From positions 930,001 to 994,000 of the forward strand of contig NZ_FQXB01000001.1 in the NCBI RefSeq assembly GCF_900129845.1: a DNA stretch of 64,000 bases. The letters are read 5' to 3'. The notes below the pieces were generated by a model, which was not told where the DNA came from, did no database searches, and saw only the letters and a program-made list of their open reading frames with translations. Position numbers and translations under genes: made by a program. The first letter of the stretch is position 1; each line of letters begins with the position of its first letter. The DNA is from Cognatiyoonia sediminum (lineage in GTDB: Bacteria > Pseudomonadota > Alphaproteobacteria > Rhodobacterales > Rhodobacteraceae). Of the stretch, positions 26,641-34,639 are shown one piece after another.

Positions 26641-27204
26641 TCACAAGTACCCAACTTCCCCCGCGCCCGCAGACGCCTTCAACAAGCCAAACGTATACTC
26701 CGCGACCGACCGAAAACAGATCACACAGAAAGTCTCTTCATCGACCATCCAGAACGCAGCCGCTACCTGCCCCAAACGGGTCCGGCGCATCATACCCTCT
26801 TTGAACCGATCAGGATGCAAATCAGCTGGTGCCAACTTCGCGATTACTTCCCTTGAAAACGCACCCTGTACAGAGAAAACCGCGCGGGCGTCGGAGACGT
26901 TGACGGCCAAGAAATGCTCTCCCTTCAGCGCGGCCTCAATCGCGGCCACAGCCGGCGCAGCCTCCGCATGAGGCACCATCACCAAAACTTCGTCCGGTGA
27001 CATCCATGCCAAGCCCTTGTCGCCCTCTGACGCCACGCCGCCTTGCTTTGGAAACGCAACGCCTGTCAGCTTTTTGCAGATGTTCTGCAGCTTGCGTGAG
27101 GACAAGTCACCGCGTAGCGTGATCATTCCGCGCAAGCCCAGCTCGCGCACGGTCACTTCACCCGGGGCTACCTGGCCGTCCAAGGCACTGACTACATTAG
27201 ACAT
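26641..27204 (-). CDS. soxG: Sarcosine oxidase gamma subunit
   Basis: The gamma subunit (187 residues) of heterotetrameric sarcosine oxidase. In known enzymes it contacts the tetrahydrofolate-binding part of the alpha subunit. The protein has the GcvT-like VRELGLRGMITLRGDLSS start, the segment DKGLAWMSPDEVLVMVP and the C-terminal WMVDEETFCVICFRSVAEYTFGLL. ATG 27204 overlaps the end of soxA by 8 bases and the frame is open slightly further (27228). It is the last gene of the soxDAG unit. Confidence 0.9.
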   Translation of the reverse strand: MSNVVSALDGQVAPGEVTVRELGLRGMITLRGDLSSRKLQNICKKLTGVAFPKQGGVASEGDKGLAWMSPDEVLVMVPHAEAAPAVAAIEAALKGEHFLAVNVSDARAVFSVQGAFSREVIAKLAPADLHPDRFKEGMMRRTRLGQVAAAFWMVDEETFCVICFRSVAEYTFGLLKASAGAGEVGYL

Positions 27205-30200
27205 TTTGCTTCTCCCCGTCTTTGTCATAGACCACCGGATCGACGATCTTTGTTCGGATCGGTTCGCCGCCGATATTGGTGAAAGAGATCACCTCTCCCA
27301 TCCGGTTTGGACCATTGTGCACAAGTCCCATGGCAATCCCTCGACCAAGGTTCGCTGAGTAATAGGTCGAGGTCACGCGACCTTGCGTATTCCGCTGCCC
27401 GTTCTCATTCGTGCCTTCGGCGATTGCATAGGCCCCATCCGGCAGCACAGAACCATCCAACGTCTCAAGCCCAACCAGCTTCCACCGGTTCGGGTCGGCC
27501 ATATGGCTGCGTTCATGCGCGCGTTTGCCGAGATAATCGTCTTTCTTTTTCGACAATGCCCACTGAAGGTTAAGATCTTGCGGGATGACCGTACCATCGG
27601 TCTCATCCCCGATCATGATAAAGCCCTTCTCCGCCCTCAGGATGTGCAGGCATTCAGTGCCGTATGGCATCACACCGAACTCTTCACCCGCCTCAGTCAA
27701 CGCATCCCAGAAGGCCCGGCCTTGGCTCGCAGGGACAGCAATTTCATAGCTAAGTTCGCCAGAGAAACTGATCCGGTAAGCTCGTGCATCAAACTCACCA
27801 ATTTTGCCATCACGCCATTCCATGAACGGCAGCGCCTCTTTCGAGACATCCATACCGCCGAGTTTTTCCAGCACTTTGCGCGCATTCGGGCCAACCACAG
27901 CGATCTGCGCGAACTGTTCGGTGACATTGGCCACATAGACCTTCCAATCCCACCATTCGCATTGCAGCCAGTCTTCCATCCAGCCGTGGATACGCTCCGC
28001 CCCGCCGGTGGTCGTGTGACACAGCCACGTGTCCTCATCGATGCGCGCGACAACGCCGTCGTCCATCAGGAACCCATTCTCGGTACACATCAAGCCGTAA
28101 CGGCATTTACCGACCTTCAGGTTTGACATCATGTTGGTGTACATCATGTCGAGGAATTTTCCCGCATCCGGCCCTTTTACAATCAGCTTACCGAGGGTCG
28201 AGGCGTCGAGCAGCCCAAGGTTTTCGCGGGTGTTCTTCACCTCACGGTTCACCGCGTCATGCACACTTTCGCCGGACCGCACATAGGCAAACGCACGACG
28301 CCACGCGCCAACCGGTTCATTGTCAGCACCGTTGTCATTCGACCAATCGGAGACCGGCGTCTTGCGGAGCGGTTGGAACAATTCATTCTGCGCCACACCG
28401 GCGATGGAAGACATCGAAATCGGTGTATACGGCGGACGGAAAGTCGTCGTGCCCACGTTCGGGATTTCAGAATCCAAGGATTTAGAAAGGATCGCGAGGC
28501 CATTGATATTGCTCAATTTACCTTGATCGGTTGCCATGCCCAGAGTGGTGTACCGTTTGGCATGTTCGACACTCTCGAAACCCTCTTGGGCGGCCAATTG
28601 CACGTCGCTGACCTTTACGTCGTTTTGGAAATCGAGCCATGCCTTTGAGCGCAACTTGTAGGACGCGCCTTGCGGCATCAGCCAAACCGGAGAGATCGGC
28701 TGTTCCGCCGCGTCGGCACCCATCGGAGCCTTGTCGGCTTTGCCTTTTGCGCCTGCCAGTTTGGCCGCGGTTTCACCTGCTGCAAAGGCGTCGGTCAAAG
28801 CGCCTTCGGTGCTGAGGAAGCCATTGGCAACCCCGGCCGTAGAAACAAAACCGATCCCGTTCTGGTTCATCGGTGGGCGTTTTGGATCGGGCCGGAACAT
28901 CGCTTGCTCGTCATCCCATTTCAACTTACCGCCACAGTGGGACCACAGGTGCACGACAGGCGACCAACCGCCAGACATAGCGACGCAATCACATCCGATT
29001 TCTTCCAGGACGGAGCCTTCGCCCGCCTGCGCACAGATCGCCACTCCGGTGACGCGCTTGCCACCTTTGACCGTGGCAACGCCTTTGCCCGTCTCAACAC
29101 GGATACCCAAAGCGCGTGCCGCTTCTGGCAGCTGGCCCGTGGCTTCGGTGCGGGCATCAATGATTGCTGGCACTTCGAGGCCTGCTTCTTTCAATGCAAT
29201 TGCTGTCCGGTATGCATCGTCGTTGTTGGTGACCACAACGGTGCGATCCCCAACGGACACACCGTAGTTCAACGCGTAATCCCGCACAGCGGACGCTAGA
29301 AGAACACCCGGCAAGTCATTGGCTGCAAAAGACAAAGGACGCTCAATCGCCCCAGTTGCTGTCACAATCTGTTTGGCGCGAATTTTCCACAGGCGGTGAC
29401 GCGGCCCGTCATGCGGACCATGATCTCCCAGCCGTTCATAGGCCATAGCAAACCCGTGGTCATATACGCCCGACCCCATCATGCGAGTGCGGGTCTGCAC
29501 GTTTGCCATGCCGTTCAGCTCCGCCAATGTCTGAGCAACCCAAGCCTCTGCTGACATGCCGTCAATCTCTGGCTGATCCACCATCGCGCGACCGCCCCAA
29601 TGGGCTGTCTGCTCGATCAAAAGCACCTGCGCGCCTGCACGGCCAGCAGCCAAAGCAGCCGTCAGACCTGCGATGCCACCACCTACGATCAGGACATCCA
29701 CATAGGCGTGGAAGTGTTCGTAGGTATCTGCATCGCGATCCTTTGGCGCTTTGCCCAAACCTGCGGATTTGCGAATGAAGGGTTCATACACGTGCTTCCA
29801 GAACGGACGCGGGTAAATGAACATTTTGTAATAAAAACCGGCAGGTAGGAAACGGCTTAAATGTGTATTGATCGCGCCCACGTCGAATTCGAGCGTTGGG
29901 AAGTGGTTCTGCGATGTGGCTTCCAAACCGTCGAACAGCTCTTGCGTTGTCACGCGCTGGTTCGGCTCAAAATGCCCATCGCGCCCGAGGTTGACGAGGC
30001 CGTTTGGCTCCTCCGCACCAGAGGCAACAACGCCGCGTGGACGGTGGTATTTGAAGGAGCGCCCAACCAACAGCTGATCATTCGCCAAGAGCGCGGAAGC
30101 AAGCGTGTCGCCTTCGTATCCGCGTAACTTTTTTCCGTTAAAGGTGAAGGATACTGGGTTGTTTTTATTCAACAAACGACCGGAAGACTGCAAACGCGTG

Positions 30201-30205
30201 CTCAT
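27197..30205 (-). CDS. soxA: Sarcosine oxidase alpha subunit
   Basis: The large subunit (1002 residues). The order is an N-terminal ferredoxin-like Fer2_4 domain (GDTLASALLANDQLLVGRSFKYHRPRG, about residues 28-54) and an NAD-binding FAD/NAD(P) fold (LIVGGGIAGLTAALAAGRAG, about 168-187). The C-terminal half is GcvT/aminomethyltransferase-like and binds tetrahydrofolate (for example LLDASTLGKLIVKGPDA). With SoxB it oxidises sarcosine to glycine, delivering the methyl carbon as 5,10-methylene-THF. The start at 30205 overlaps the soxD stop (TGATG), with GGAGG 6 bases upstream. In size and layout it is a normal member. Confidence 0.95.
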   Translation of the reverse strand: MSTRLQSSGRLLNKNNPVSFTFNGKKLRGYEGDTLASALLANDQLLVGRSFKYHRPRGVVASGAEEPNGLVNLGRDGHFEPNQRVTTQELFDGLEATSQNHFPTLEFDVGAINTHLSRFLPAGFYYKMFIYPRPFWKHVYEPFIRKSAGLGKAPKDRDADTYEHFHAYVDVLIVGGGIAGLTAALAAGRAGAQVLLIEQTAHWGGRAMVDQPEIDGMSAEAWVAQTLAELNGMANVQTRTRMMGSGVYDHGFAMAYERLGDHGPHDGPRHRLWKIRAKQIVTATGAIERPLSFAANDLPGVLLASAVRDYALNYGVSVGDRTVVVTNNDDAYRTAIALKEAGLEVPAIIDARTEATGQLPEAARALGIRVETGKGVATVKGGKRVTGVAICAQAGEGSVLEEIGCDCVAMSGGWSPVVHLWSHCGGKLKWDDEQAMFRPDPKRPPMNQNGIGFVSTAGVANGFLSTEGALTDAFAAGETAAKLAGAKGKADKAPMGADAAEQPISPVWLMPQGASYKLRSKAWLDFQNDVKVSDVQLAAQEGFESVEHAKRYTTLGMATDQGKLSNINGLAILSKSLDSEIPNVGTTTFRPPYTPISMSSIAGVAQNELFQPLRKTPVSDWSNDNGADNEPVGAWRRAFAYVRSGESVHDAVNREVKNTRENLGLLDASTLGKLIVKGPDAGKFLDMMYTNMMSNLKVGKCRYGLMCTENGFLMDDGVVARIDEDTWLCHTTTGGAERIHGWMEDWLQCEWWDWKVYVANVTEQFAQIAVVGPNARKVLEKLGGMDVSKEALPFMEWRDGKIGEFDARAYRISFSGELSYEIAVPASQGRAFWDALTEAGEEFGVMPYGTECLHILRAEKGFIMIGDETDGTVIPQDLNLQWALSKKKDDYLGKRAHERSHMADPNRWKLVGLETLDGSVLPDGAYAIAEGTNENGQRNTQGRVTSTYYSANLGRGIAMGLVHNGPNRMGEVISFTNIGGEPIRTKIVDPVVYDKDGEKQNV

Positions 30206-30525
30206 CACAAAACCTCCCAATTCGGACGTTTGGCTTTAATGGCTTCAACAACCTCCTTTGGTGGCTCGGTGGTTTGAGCCGGATAGGTTCCAAACACCTC
30301 CAACGTCGCCGTGCAGCGGGCGGCCAAAAACCACTTCCCGCAGCCATAGCTGTGCTGCCAACGTTCAAAATGCACGCCTTTCGGGTTTTCGCGCATGAAC
30401 AAATAGTCGTGGAATTCATCATCCGTTGAACCAGGACCGAAGCGCTTCAAATGCGCTTCTCCACCGCCGTGAAGATCGGTTTCGTCGACGTCAACGCCGC
30501 AATATGGGCACCGCAGGATCAGCAT
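30205..30525 (-). CDS. soxD: Sarcosine oxidase delta subunit
   Basis: A 106-residue zinc-binding subunit of sarcosine oxidase. The expected metal ligands are all present: Cys6 and Cys9 in RCPYCG, then His58 and Cys62 in WQHSYGCGKWF. The frame is open to 30621, but the true start is ATG 30525, with AGAGG 7-8 bases upstream. Three GTACACAG repeats and a terminator lie in the 140 bases upstream, so soxD may begin a transcript separate from soxB. Confidence 0.93.
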   Translation of the reverse strand: MLILRCPYCGVDVDETDLHGGGEAHLKRFGPGSTDDEFHDYLFMRENPKGVHFERWQHSYGCGKWFLAARCTATLEVFGTYPAQTTEPPKEVVEAIKAKRPNWEVL

Positions 30526-30557
30526 GGGCAAGCCTCTGAAAAGTGGGTATGTTTTGC

Positions 30558-30587
30558 GTACACAGAGCGTACACAGCCTGTACACAG
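30558..30587. repeat. Three 11-bp-spaced GTACACAG direct repeats upstream of soxD
   Basis: GTACACAG occurs at 30558-30565, 30569-30576 and 30580-30587, each start exactly 11 bases after the last, so all copies lie on one face of the helix. The block is 33-62 bases before the soxD start codon and just downstream of the terminator at 30604-30632. It looks like a tandem protein-binding site. Confidence 0.7.
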
Positions 30588-30603
30588 GGCGTTTGTGCGC
30601 GCC

Positions 30604-30632
30604 AAAAAGGCGGACACGCATGCGTATCCGCC
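30604..30632 (-). terminator. Rho-independent terminator between the 58-codon gene and soxD
   Basis: Read on the minus strand, GGCGGA-t-ACGCATGCGT-g-TCCGCC followed by TTTTT: a stem of two perfect blocks with a self-complementary centre. It lies 32 bases after the stop of the 58-residue protein gene and 79 bases before soxD, so it would stop or attenuate transcription coming from soxB. Confidence 0.8.
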
Positions 30633-30663
30633 GTAAGTTGGTCGTGATGTGGTGGGGTCGTTC

Positions 30664-30840
30664 TTAGTTGCCAGTTGTGGCTGTGGCCTCTGGCGTTGTG
30701 AGAAGGGCCGGATCGCTGACCGTCCCGCCGCCGCCTGCGAAAAGCATGAAGAGCAGGACTGCGACGACAAAAGCTGCGGCGATGTAAACGCCCGCGCTGC
30801 CGGACTTTTCAACTTCGTATTTGTCTGTGAAATCAACCAT
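30664..30840 (-). CDS. 58-residue single-pass membrane protein inside the sox cluster
   Basis: A small gene below the usual length cut-off. ATG at 30838-30840 is preceded by AAAGGAGA at good distance (9 bases), and the frame runs 58 codons to TAA at 30664-30666. The protein starts MVDFTDKYEVEKSGSAG. It has one clear membrane helix (VYIAAAFVVAVLLFMLFA, residues 18-35), then a Gly turn and a short Pro/Thr/Ala tail (GGGGTVSDPALLTTP). A strong ribosome site, a charged N-terminus, a clean helix and a terminator directly after it all support a real gene. I do not recognise the family. It lies 466 bases after soxB in the same direction. Confidence 0.8.
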   Translation of the reverse strand: MVDFTDKYEVEKSGSAGVYIAAAFVVAVLLFMLFAGGGGTVSDPALLTTPEATATTGN

Positions 30841-31306
30841 TGTGCGGTCTCCTTTGCTGACATCTGCATCAAAGCAGATCGAACAGCAGAGACCACATCG
30901 GCAAAAATCCCCGACGGATTTGGGCGTGGGTTGGCTGAAACGCTGATAAGCACTCGGCCAGATTGCGCTGAGGGAAGCGACCGAACCGAGGGGTGGTCGC
31001 GAAGCGCCCGCCCCGTGGGGGCGGTTCGGGCGCTACCCTGCGTTGCCGCCGTGCCTGTGGTTTTGATATCAGCAGTCATCGCACTTATATGCGTAGGATG
31101 GAAAGCCTTGGTTTTATCTTCATCCTCGCGATGGTCATTAACGCAGCTCTTTTGATAGGCATAATTTGGTGGGCAAGGCGGCAGCGCAGAAAACTGCTTA
31201 GTCAGACCTCGCACCGACCGCACGCTCCTGAGAGCGCCATCGACCGAAAGCAACGAGCTATCGGCACCAGCCATGGGTTGGGTAATTGGAGCGACGGCTC
31301 TTAACA
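30841..31306. other. Gap between soxB and the 58-codon gene: tandem hairpins, possible small ORF
   Basis: A 466-base stretch without a firm gene. It holds a small inverted repeat (TCTGC/GCAGA, 30863-30878), two consecutive stable hairpins, GCGACC/GGTCGC (30977-31000) and AGCGCCCG/CGGGCGCT with an inner CCCC/GGGG (31003-31034), and a possible short plus-strand ORF at 31089-31304. A long minus-strand open frame across this stretch is judged an artefact of composition. Confidence 0.6.
31089..31304 (+). CDS. Possible small membrane protein (doubtful)
   Basis: A 71-codon frame (ATG 31089; alternative ATG 31098) whose product begins with one strong membrane segment (LGFIFILAMVINAALLIGIIWW) followed by RRQRRK, a good positive-inside signal. 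The rest is unremarkable. No Shine-Dalgarno is visible before either ATG and it points against the sox genes, so it may be chance. Confidence 0.3.
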   Translation: MRRMESLGFIFILAMVINAALLIGIIWWARRQRRKLLSQTSHRPHAPESAIDRKQRAIGTSHGLGNWSDGS

Positions 31307-32551
31307 TCAGTGCGCCACCCCTGCGGCCACACTCTCATCGATGAACTTGCCCTCTTTGAAGCGGAACATGTTAAATTCTTCCGTTAGCGGTGAGTAGCCC
31401 TTGGCCATTAGCTCGGCCATCGCCCAGCCTGAGCCTGGGATTGCCTTGAACCCGCCGGTGCCCCAGCCGCAGTTCACAAAGATCCCGTCAACTGGCGTCT
31501 TGGATAGAATGGCAGAGCGGTCGCCCGTGACATCCACGATTCCACCCCACTGACGCAGCATCTTCAACCGCGCGATCATCGGGAAGGTTTCGACCAAGGC
31601 ACGCACGGTTTCTTCGATATGGTGGAACGATCCGCGCTGGGTGTAATTGTTGTGCCCATCGGTACCGCCACCGATGACCATCTCGCCCTTGTCAGATTGG
31701 CTCATATAGCCATGAACGGTATTGGCCATGATCACCACGTCCATGCAAGGCTTGATCGGCTCTGACACAAGCGCTTGCAACGGCACAGATTCAATCGGCA
31801 GTTTAAAGCCCGCCATCCCCGCAAGAACGGAGGCATGGCCCGCAACAACCATTCCTAGCTTATCGCAAAGGATATCGCCTTTGGAGGTGTTCACGCCTTT
31901 GACCTTACCGCCTTCGGTCATCACGCCGGTGACTTCGCACTGTTGGATGATATCCATGCCCATGTCTGAACAGGCCCGCGCATAGCCCCACGCCACCGCG
32001 TCGTGACGGGCAGAGCCGCCGCGCGCTTGCCAGAGACCACCCAAAACCGGATAGCGTGGGCCGTCGAGGTTGATAATCGGGCACAGCTCTTTCACCCTCT
32101 CAGGACCGATCCACTCGGTTTGAACCCCTTGCAGAGAGTTCGCGTGCGCGGTGCGCTTATAGCCACGGATTTCATGCTGCGTCTGGGCCAACATGATTAC
32201 GCCGCGCGGGCTGAACATAACGTTGTAGTTCAGATCCTGCGACATGGTTTCATAAAGACTGCGCGCCTTTTCATAAATCGCGGCAGAGGGGTCTTGCAGG
32301 TAATTCGACCGAATGATCGTGGTGTTCCGACCCGTATTGCCGCCACCAAGCCAGCCTTTGTCGATCACGGCGACATTGGTGATGCCGAAATTCTTGCCGA
32401 GGTAATACGCGGTCGCAAGACCATGACCACCCGCGCCCACGATGACCACATCGTATTTCTTCTTTGGCTCAGGCGACGCCCAAGCGCGTGTCCAACCTGT
32501 ATGTTGGCGGATCGCTTCTTTGGCGATGGCAAAGGCGGAATAGCGCTTCAT
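31307..32551 (-). CDS. soxB: Sarcosine oxidase beta subunit
   Basis: The catalytic subunit (414 residues), of the DAO flavoprotein fold. The FAD-binding motif is VVIVGAGGHGLATAYYLG (residues 35-52) followed by DKGWLGGGNTGRNTTIIRS. His183 in SARHDAVAW is, from memory of characterised enzymes, near the position where FMN is covalently attached at the alpha/beta interface. The C-terminal FVNCGWGTGGFKAIPGSG contacts the flavin. It oxidises the N-methyl group of sarcosine. It is the first gene of the cluster but is separated from soxD by 780 bases holding a small gene and a terminator, which is looser than the compact soxBDAG order I know. Confidence 0.95.
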   Translation of the reverse strand: MKRYSAFAIAKEAIRQHTGWTRAWASPEPKKKYDVVIVGAGGHGLATAYYLGKNFGITNVAVIDKGWLGGGNTGRNTTIIRSNYLQDPSAAIYEKARSLYETMSQDLNYNVMFSPRGVIMLAQTQHEIRGYKRTAHANSLQGVQTEWIGPERVKELCPIINLDGPRYPVLGGLWQARGGSARHDAVAWGYARACSDMGMDIIQQCEVTGVMTEGGKVKGVNTSKGDILCDKLGMVVAGHASVLAGMAGFKLPIESVPLQALVSEPIKPCMDVVIMANTVHGYMSQSDKGEMVIGGGTDGHNNYTQRGSFHHIEETVRALVETFPMIARLKMLRQWGGIVDVTGDRSAILSKTPVDGIFVNCGWGTGGFKAIPGSGWAMAELMAKGYSPLTEEFNMFRFKEGKFIDESVAAGVAH

Positions 32552-32586
32552 GTCGAATCCCCGGTCATGGCTTTGAAAACCTTAGC

Positions 32587-32637
32587 AAGTGTGTGCCCTT
32601 ACTCCAAAGATCGAAGGATACTCGCAGCGGCACACTT
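32587..32637. repeat. Inverted repeat upstream of soxB
   Basis: AAGTGTGTGCC (32587-32597) and GGCACACTT (32629-32637) are inverted copies (one arm has an extra TG), 31 bases apart, in the gap between the divergent soxB and ccmI genes. Possibly two half-sites for a regulator. Confidence 0.35.
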
Positions 32638-32744
32638 GGGTAGTTTTGCGACAACAGATCGTGATCTGCTAGGTGCGTTTGGTCGCAGAGCCTTTTCCTT
32701 CTTGCTTAGCCCCACTACGTAGGGGGCGAACGAAGGGAGACTTG

Positions 32745-33932
32745 ATGATTTTCTGGGTCACGGTTTTGTTGCTGACGCTGATTGTCGCGGTCTTTGTCGC
32801 GGCGCCGCTTTTGCGTGGGTCAGCAGAAGACACTTCCTCGCCCGACGTCGCTGTTTACAAGGCACAACTCAGAGAGATTGATCGCGACGTCGCGCGAGGC
32901 ACGCTGGATGCCGACAGCGCTGAACGTACGCGTGTAGAGGTATCGCGTCGCCTCTTGGTTGCGGCGAAAGCTGAACAATCCGTTGCGACCGAAGGGCCGG
33001 GTCGCAGCTTGGCGATTGGTGCGGCGGTGCTTTTGGTCGCGGTATCGGTCGGCACGTATTGGATCGCGGGCGCACCGGGCGAAGCAGATCAACCGCTTGC
33101 TCAACGTTTGGCGCAGGCGGAGGAGTTACGAGAGAACCGACCGTCACAAGACGATATGGTCGCGGTTGCTCCGCCACCGCCGGAGGTCGATGCGCCGGAA
33201 GAGTATTTGGCGAGCGTCCAGCAACTGCGGGACATCATGCCAACGCGACCTGACGATTTGAAAGGTTGGGAACTTTTGGCGTTCCACGAGACTGAATTGC
33301 GGAACTATTCTGCCGCGGCGGAGGCACAGGCGCGTGTGATCGAACTAAGCGACGGAGGGTCCGAAGAAGAATTGGTGCGCTTGGCCGATCTATTGGTCGC
33401 GGCTGCCGATGGCTTTGTCTCGAAAGAGGCAGAAGAGGTAGCTCGCGAGTTGCTCAGCCGGGATGAAGAGAACGTTGCAGGTCGCTACTACATCGGCGCG
33501 ATGCACAACCAAACCGGACGGCCTGATATTGCATTTCGACTTTGGCGGCCGTTGGTGGACGCAGGCACCGATACGTTCCATGTTGCTTTGGCCCGAAACT
33601 ACATCGAAAACGCTGCCGCACGTGCGGGGATTGAATACAGCCTGCCAGAGTTCAGTGGGCCGGATTTGGCGACCATTCAAGCTGCCGAAAACCTCAGTGA
33701 CGAGGATCGGGCGGCGATGATTGCCAATATGGTCAGTGGCCTTTCGGACCGACTTGCTACCGAAGGCGGGCCTGTCACGGATTGGGCGCGACTGGTGCGC
33801 GCATATGGTGTGCTTGGCGAAATTGAGACCGCACAGACGGTATTGCGCGAGGCGTTTGAAGTCTTCGGGAGCGACCCAAATGCCGTGGCCGTGCTGCGCG
33901 AGGCTGCTTCGGCCATCGGGGTTTCGAAATGA
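32745..33932 (+). CDS. ccmI: Cytochrome c maturation protein CcmI
   Basis: CcmI, 395 residues, is an inner-membrane chaperone that holds the apocytochrome c C-terminus for heme ligation. The N-terminal part has one membrane helix (residues 2-22), the cytoplasmic loop VYKAQLREIDRDVARGTLDADSAERTRVEVSRRLL, and a second helix (SLAIGAAVLLVAVSVGTYWIAG). The periplasmic part is TPR-rich (GWELLAFHETELRNYSAAAEAQARVI). ATG 32745 has AAGGGAGA upstream. It is first in an operon with ruvX (ATGA overlap) and is far from the other ccm genes at the window start. Confidence 0.92.
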   Translation: MIFWVTVLLLTLIVAVFVAAPLLRGSAEDTSSPDVAVYKAQLREIDRDVARGTLDADSAERTRVEVSRRLLVAAKAEQSVATEGPGRSLAIGAAVLLVAVSVGTYWIAGAPGEADQPLAQRLAQAEELRENRPSQDDMVAVAPPPPEVDAPEEYLASVQQLRDIMPTRPDDLKGWELLAFHETELRNYSAAAEAQARVIELSDGGSEEELVRLADLLVAAADGFVSKEAEEVARELLSRDEENVAGRYYIGAMHNQTGRPDIAFRLWRPLVDAGTDTFHVALARNYIENAAARAGIEYSLPEFSGPDLATIQAAENLSDEDRAAMIANMVSGLSDRLATEGGPVTDWARLVRAYGVLGEIETAQTVLREAFEVFGSDPNAVAVLREAASAIGVSK

Positions 33933-34399
33933 CATTTGATGACGTCGAAGGGTTTCAAAGCACCCTGCCCGCATTTGGCCCCATCGCAGGGCTGGATTTA
34001 GGGACCGCGACGATTGGCGTGGCCGTGTCTGATGGTTCTCGCCAGATTGCGACGCCTGTGGAGACGATCAAACGTAAGAAGTTTGGCATCGATGCTGGGA
34101 AACTTTTGTCACTTCTCAAAGAACGTGGTGTGCATGGGATCGTTCTTGGCTTGCCAATGAATATGGATGGTTCCGAAGGACCGCGGTGTCAGGCAACACG
34201 GGCATTTGCACGAAATTTGGAGAAGTTGACCGACCTTCCTATCACGTTTTGGGACGAACGACTGTCCACGGTTGCAGCAGAACGCGCGCTATTGGAGGCG
34301 GATACGTCACGAAAACGTCGCGCAGAGGTCATTGATCACGTCGCGGCCAGCTATATTTTGCAAGGAGCGCTGGATCGCATGGCGCATTTGAAAGGCTGA
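33929..34399 (+). CDS. ruvX: Putative pre-16S rRNA nuclease RuvX/YqgF
   Basis: A 156-residue RNase H-fold protein of the RuvX/YqgF family, involved in 16S rRNA 5' end maturation in E. coli. The first catalytic Asp is in GLDLGTATIGVAVSDG, the Glu in the second strand is FWDERLSTVAAER, and the last Asp lies in RRAEVIDHVAAS. It overlaps ccmI by four bases (ATGA) and is 3 bases before the DUF1289 gene. Confidence 0.93.
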   Translation: MTFDDVEGFQSTLPAFGPIAGLDLGTATIGVAVSDGSRQIATPVETIKRKKFGIDAGKLLSLLKERGVHGIVLGLPMNMDGSEGPRCQATRAFARNLEKLTDLPITFWDERLSTVAAERALLEADTSRKRRAEVIDHVAASYILQGALDRMAHLKG

Positions 34400-34402
34400 G
34401 AC

Positions 34403-34639
34403 GTGAAAGACAGTGACGCCATTTGGCAGCGGGATGAGATCGAAAGCCCTTGCGTGAAGATCTGTGTGATCCATCCGGAGGCGCGTCTGTGCACAGGGTG
34501 TTTGCGGTCAATTGAAGAAATCGGCGCTTGGTCTCGGATGAGCGGCGAAGAACGCAAAGCTGTGATGGACGACTTGCCTGCCCGCAAATCGAAGCTGGTC
34601 AAGCGTCGTGGTGGCCGCGCGGCGCGTCTAAATCGCTAA
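34403..34639 (+). CDS. DUF1289 small cysteine protein
   Basis: A 78-residue protein with four cysteines, Cys17, Cys21, Cys30 and Cys33, in the pattern SPCVKICVIHPEARLCTGCLR, then IGAWSRMS. This is the DUF1289 signature, probably a metal site. The tail is basic (KRRGGRAARLNR). It starts with GTG, 3 bases after ruvX, and ends in stop codons that overlap those of the convergent thioredoxin-like gene. The function is unknown. Confidence 0.9.
   Translation: MKDSDAIWQRDEIESPCVKICVIHPEARLCTGCLRSIEEIGAWSRMSGEERKAVMDDLPARKSKLVKRRGGRAARLNR

Noticed and set aside
30519-31307. Long minus-strand open frame (262 codons) across the soxB-soxD gap
   Set aside because: No ribosome site, erratic composition, no recognisable domain, and it covers the well-supported 58-codon gene in another frame as well as the terminator and repeats.
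32552-32744. Possible glycine riboswitch upstream of soxB or ccmI
   Set aside because: No paired aptamer architecture can be made out; only a spaced inverted repeat.
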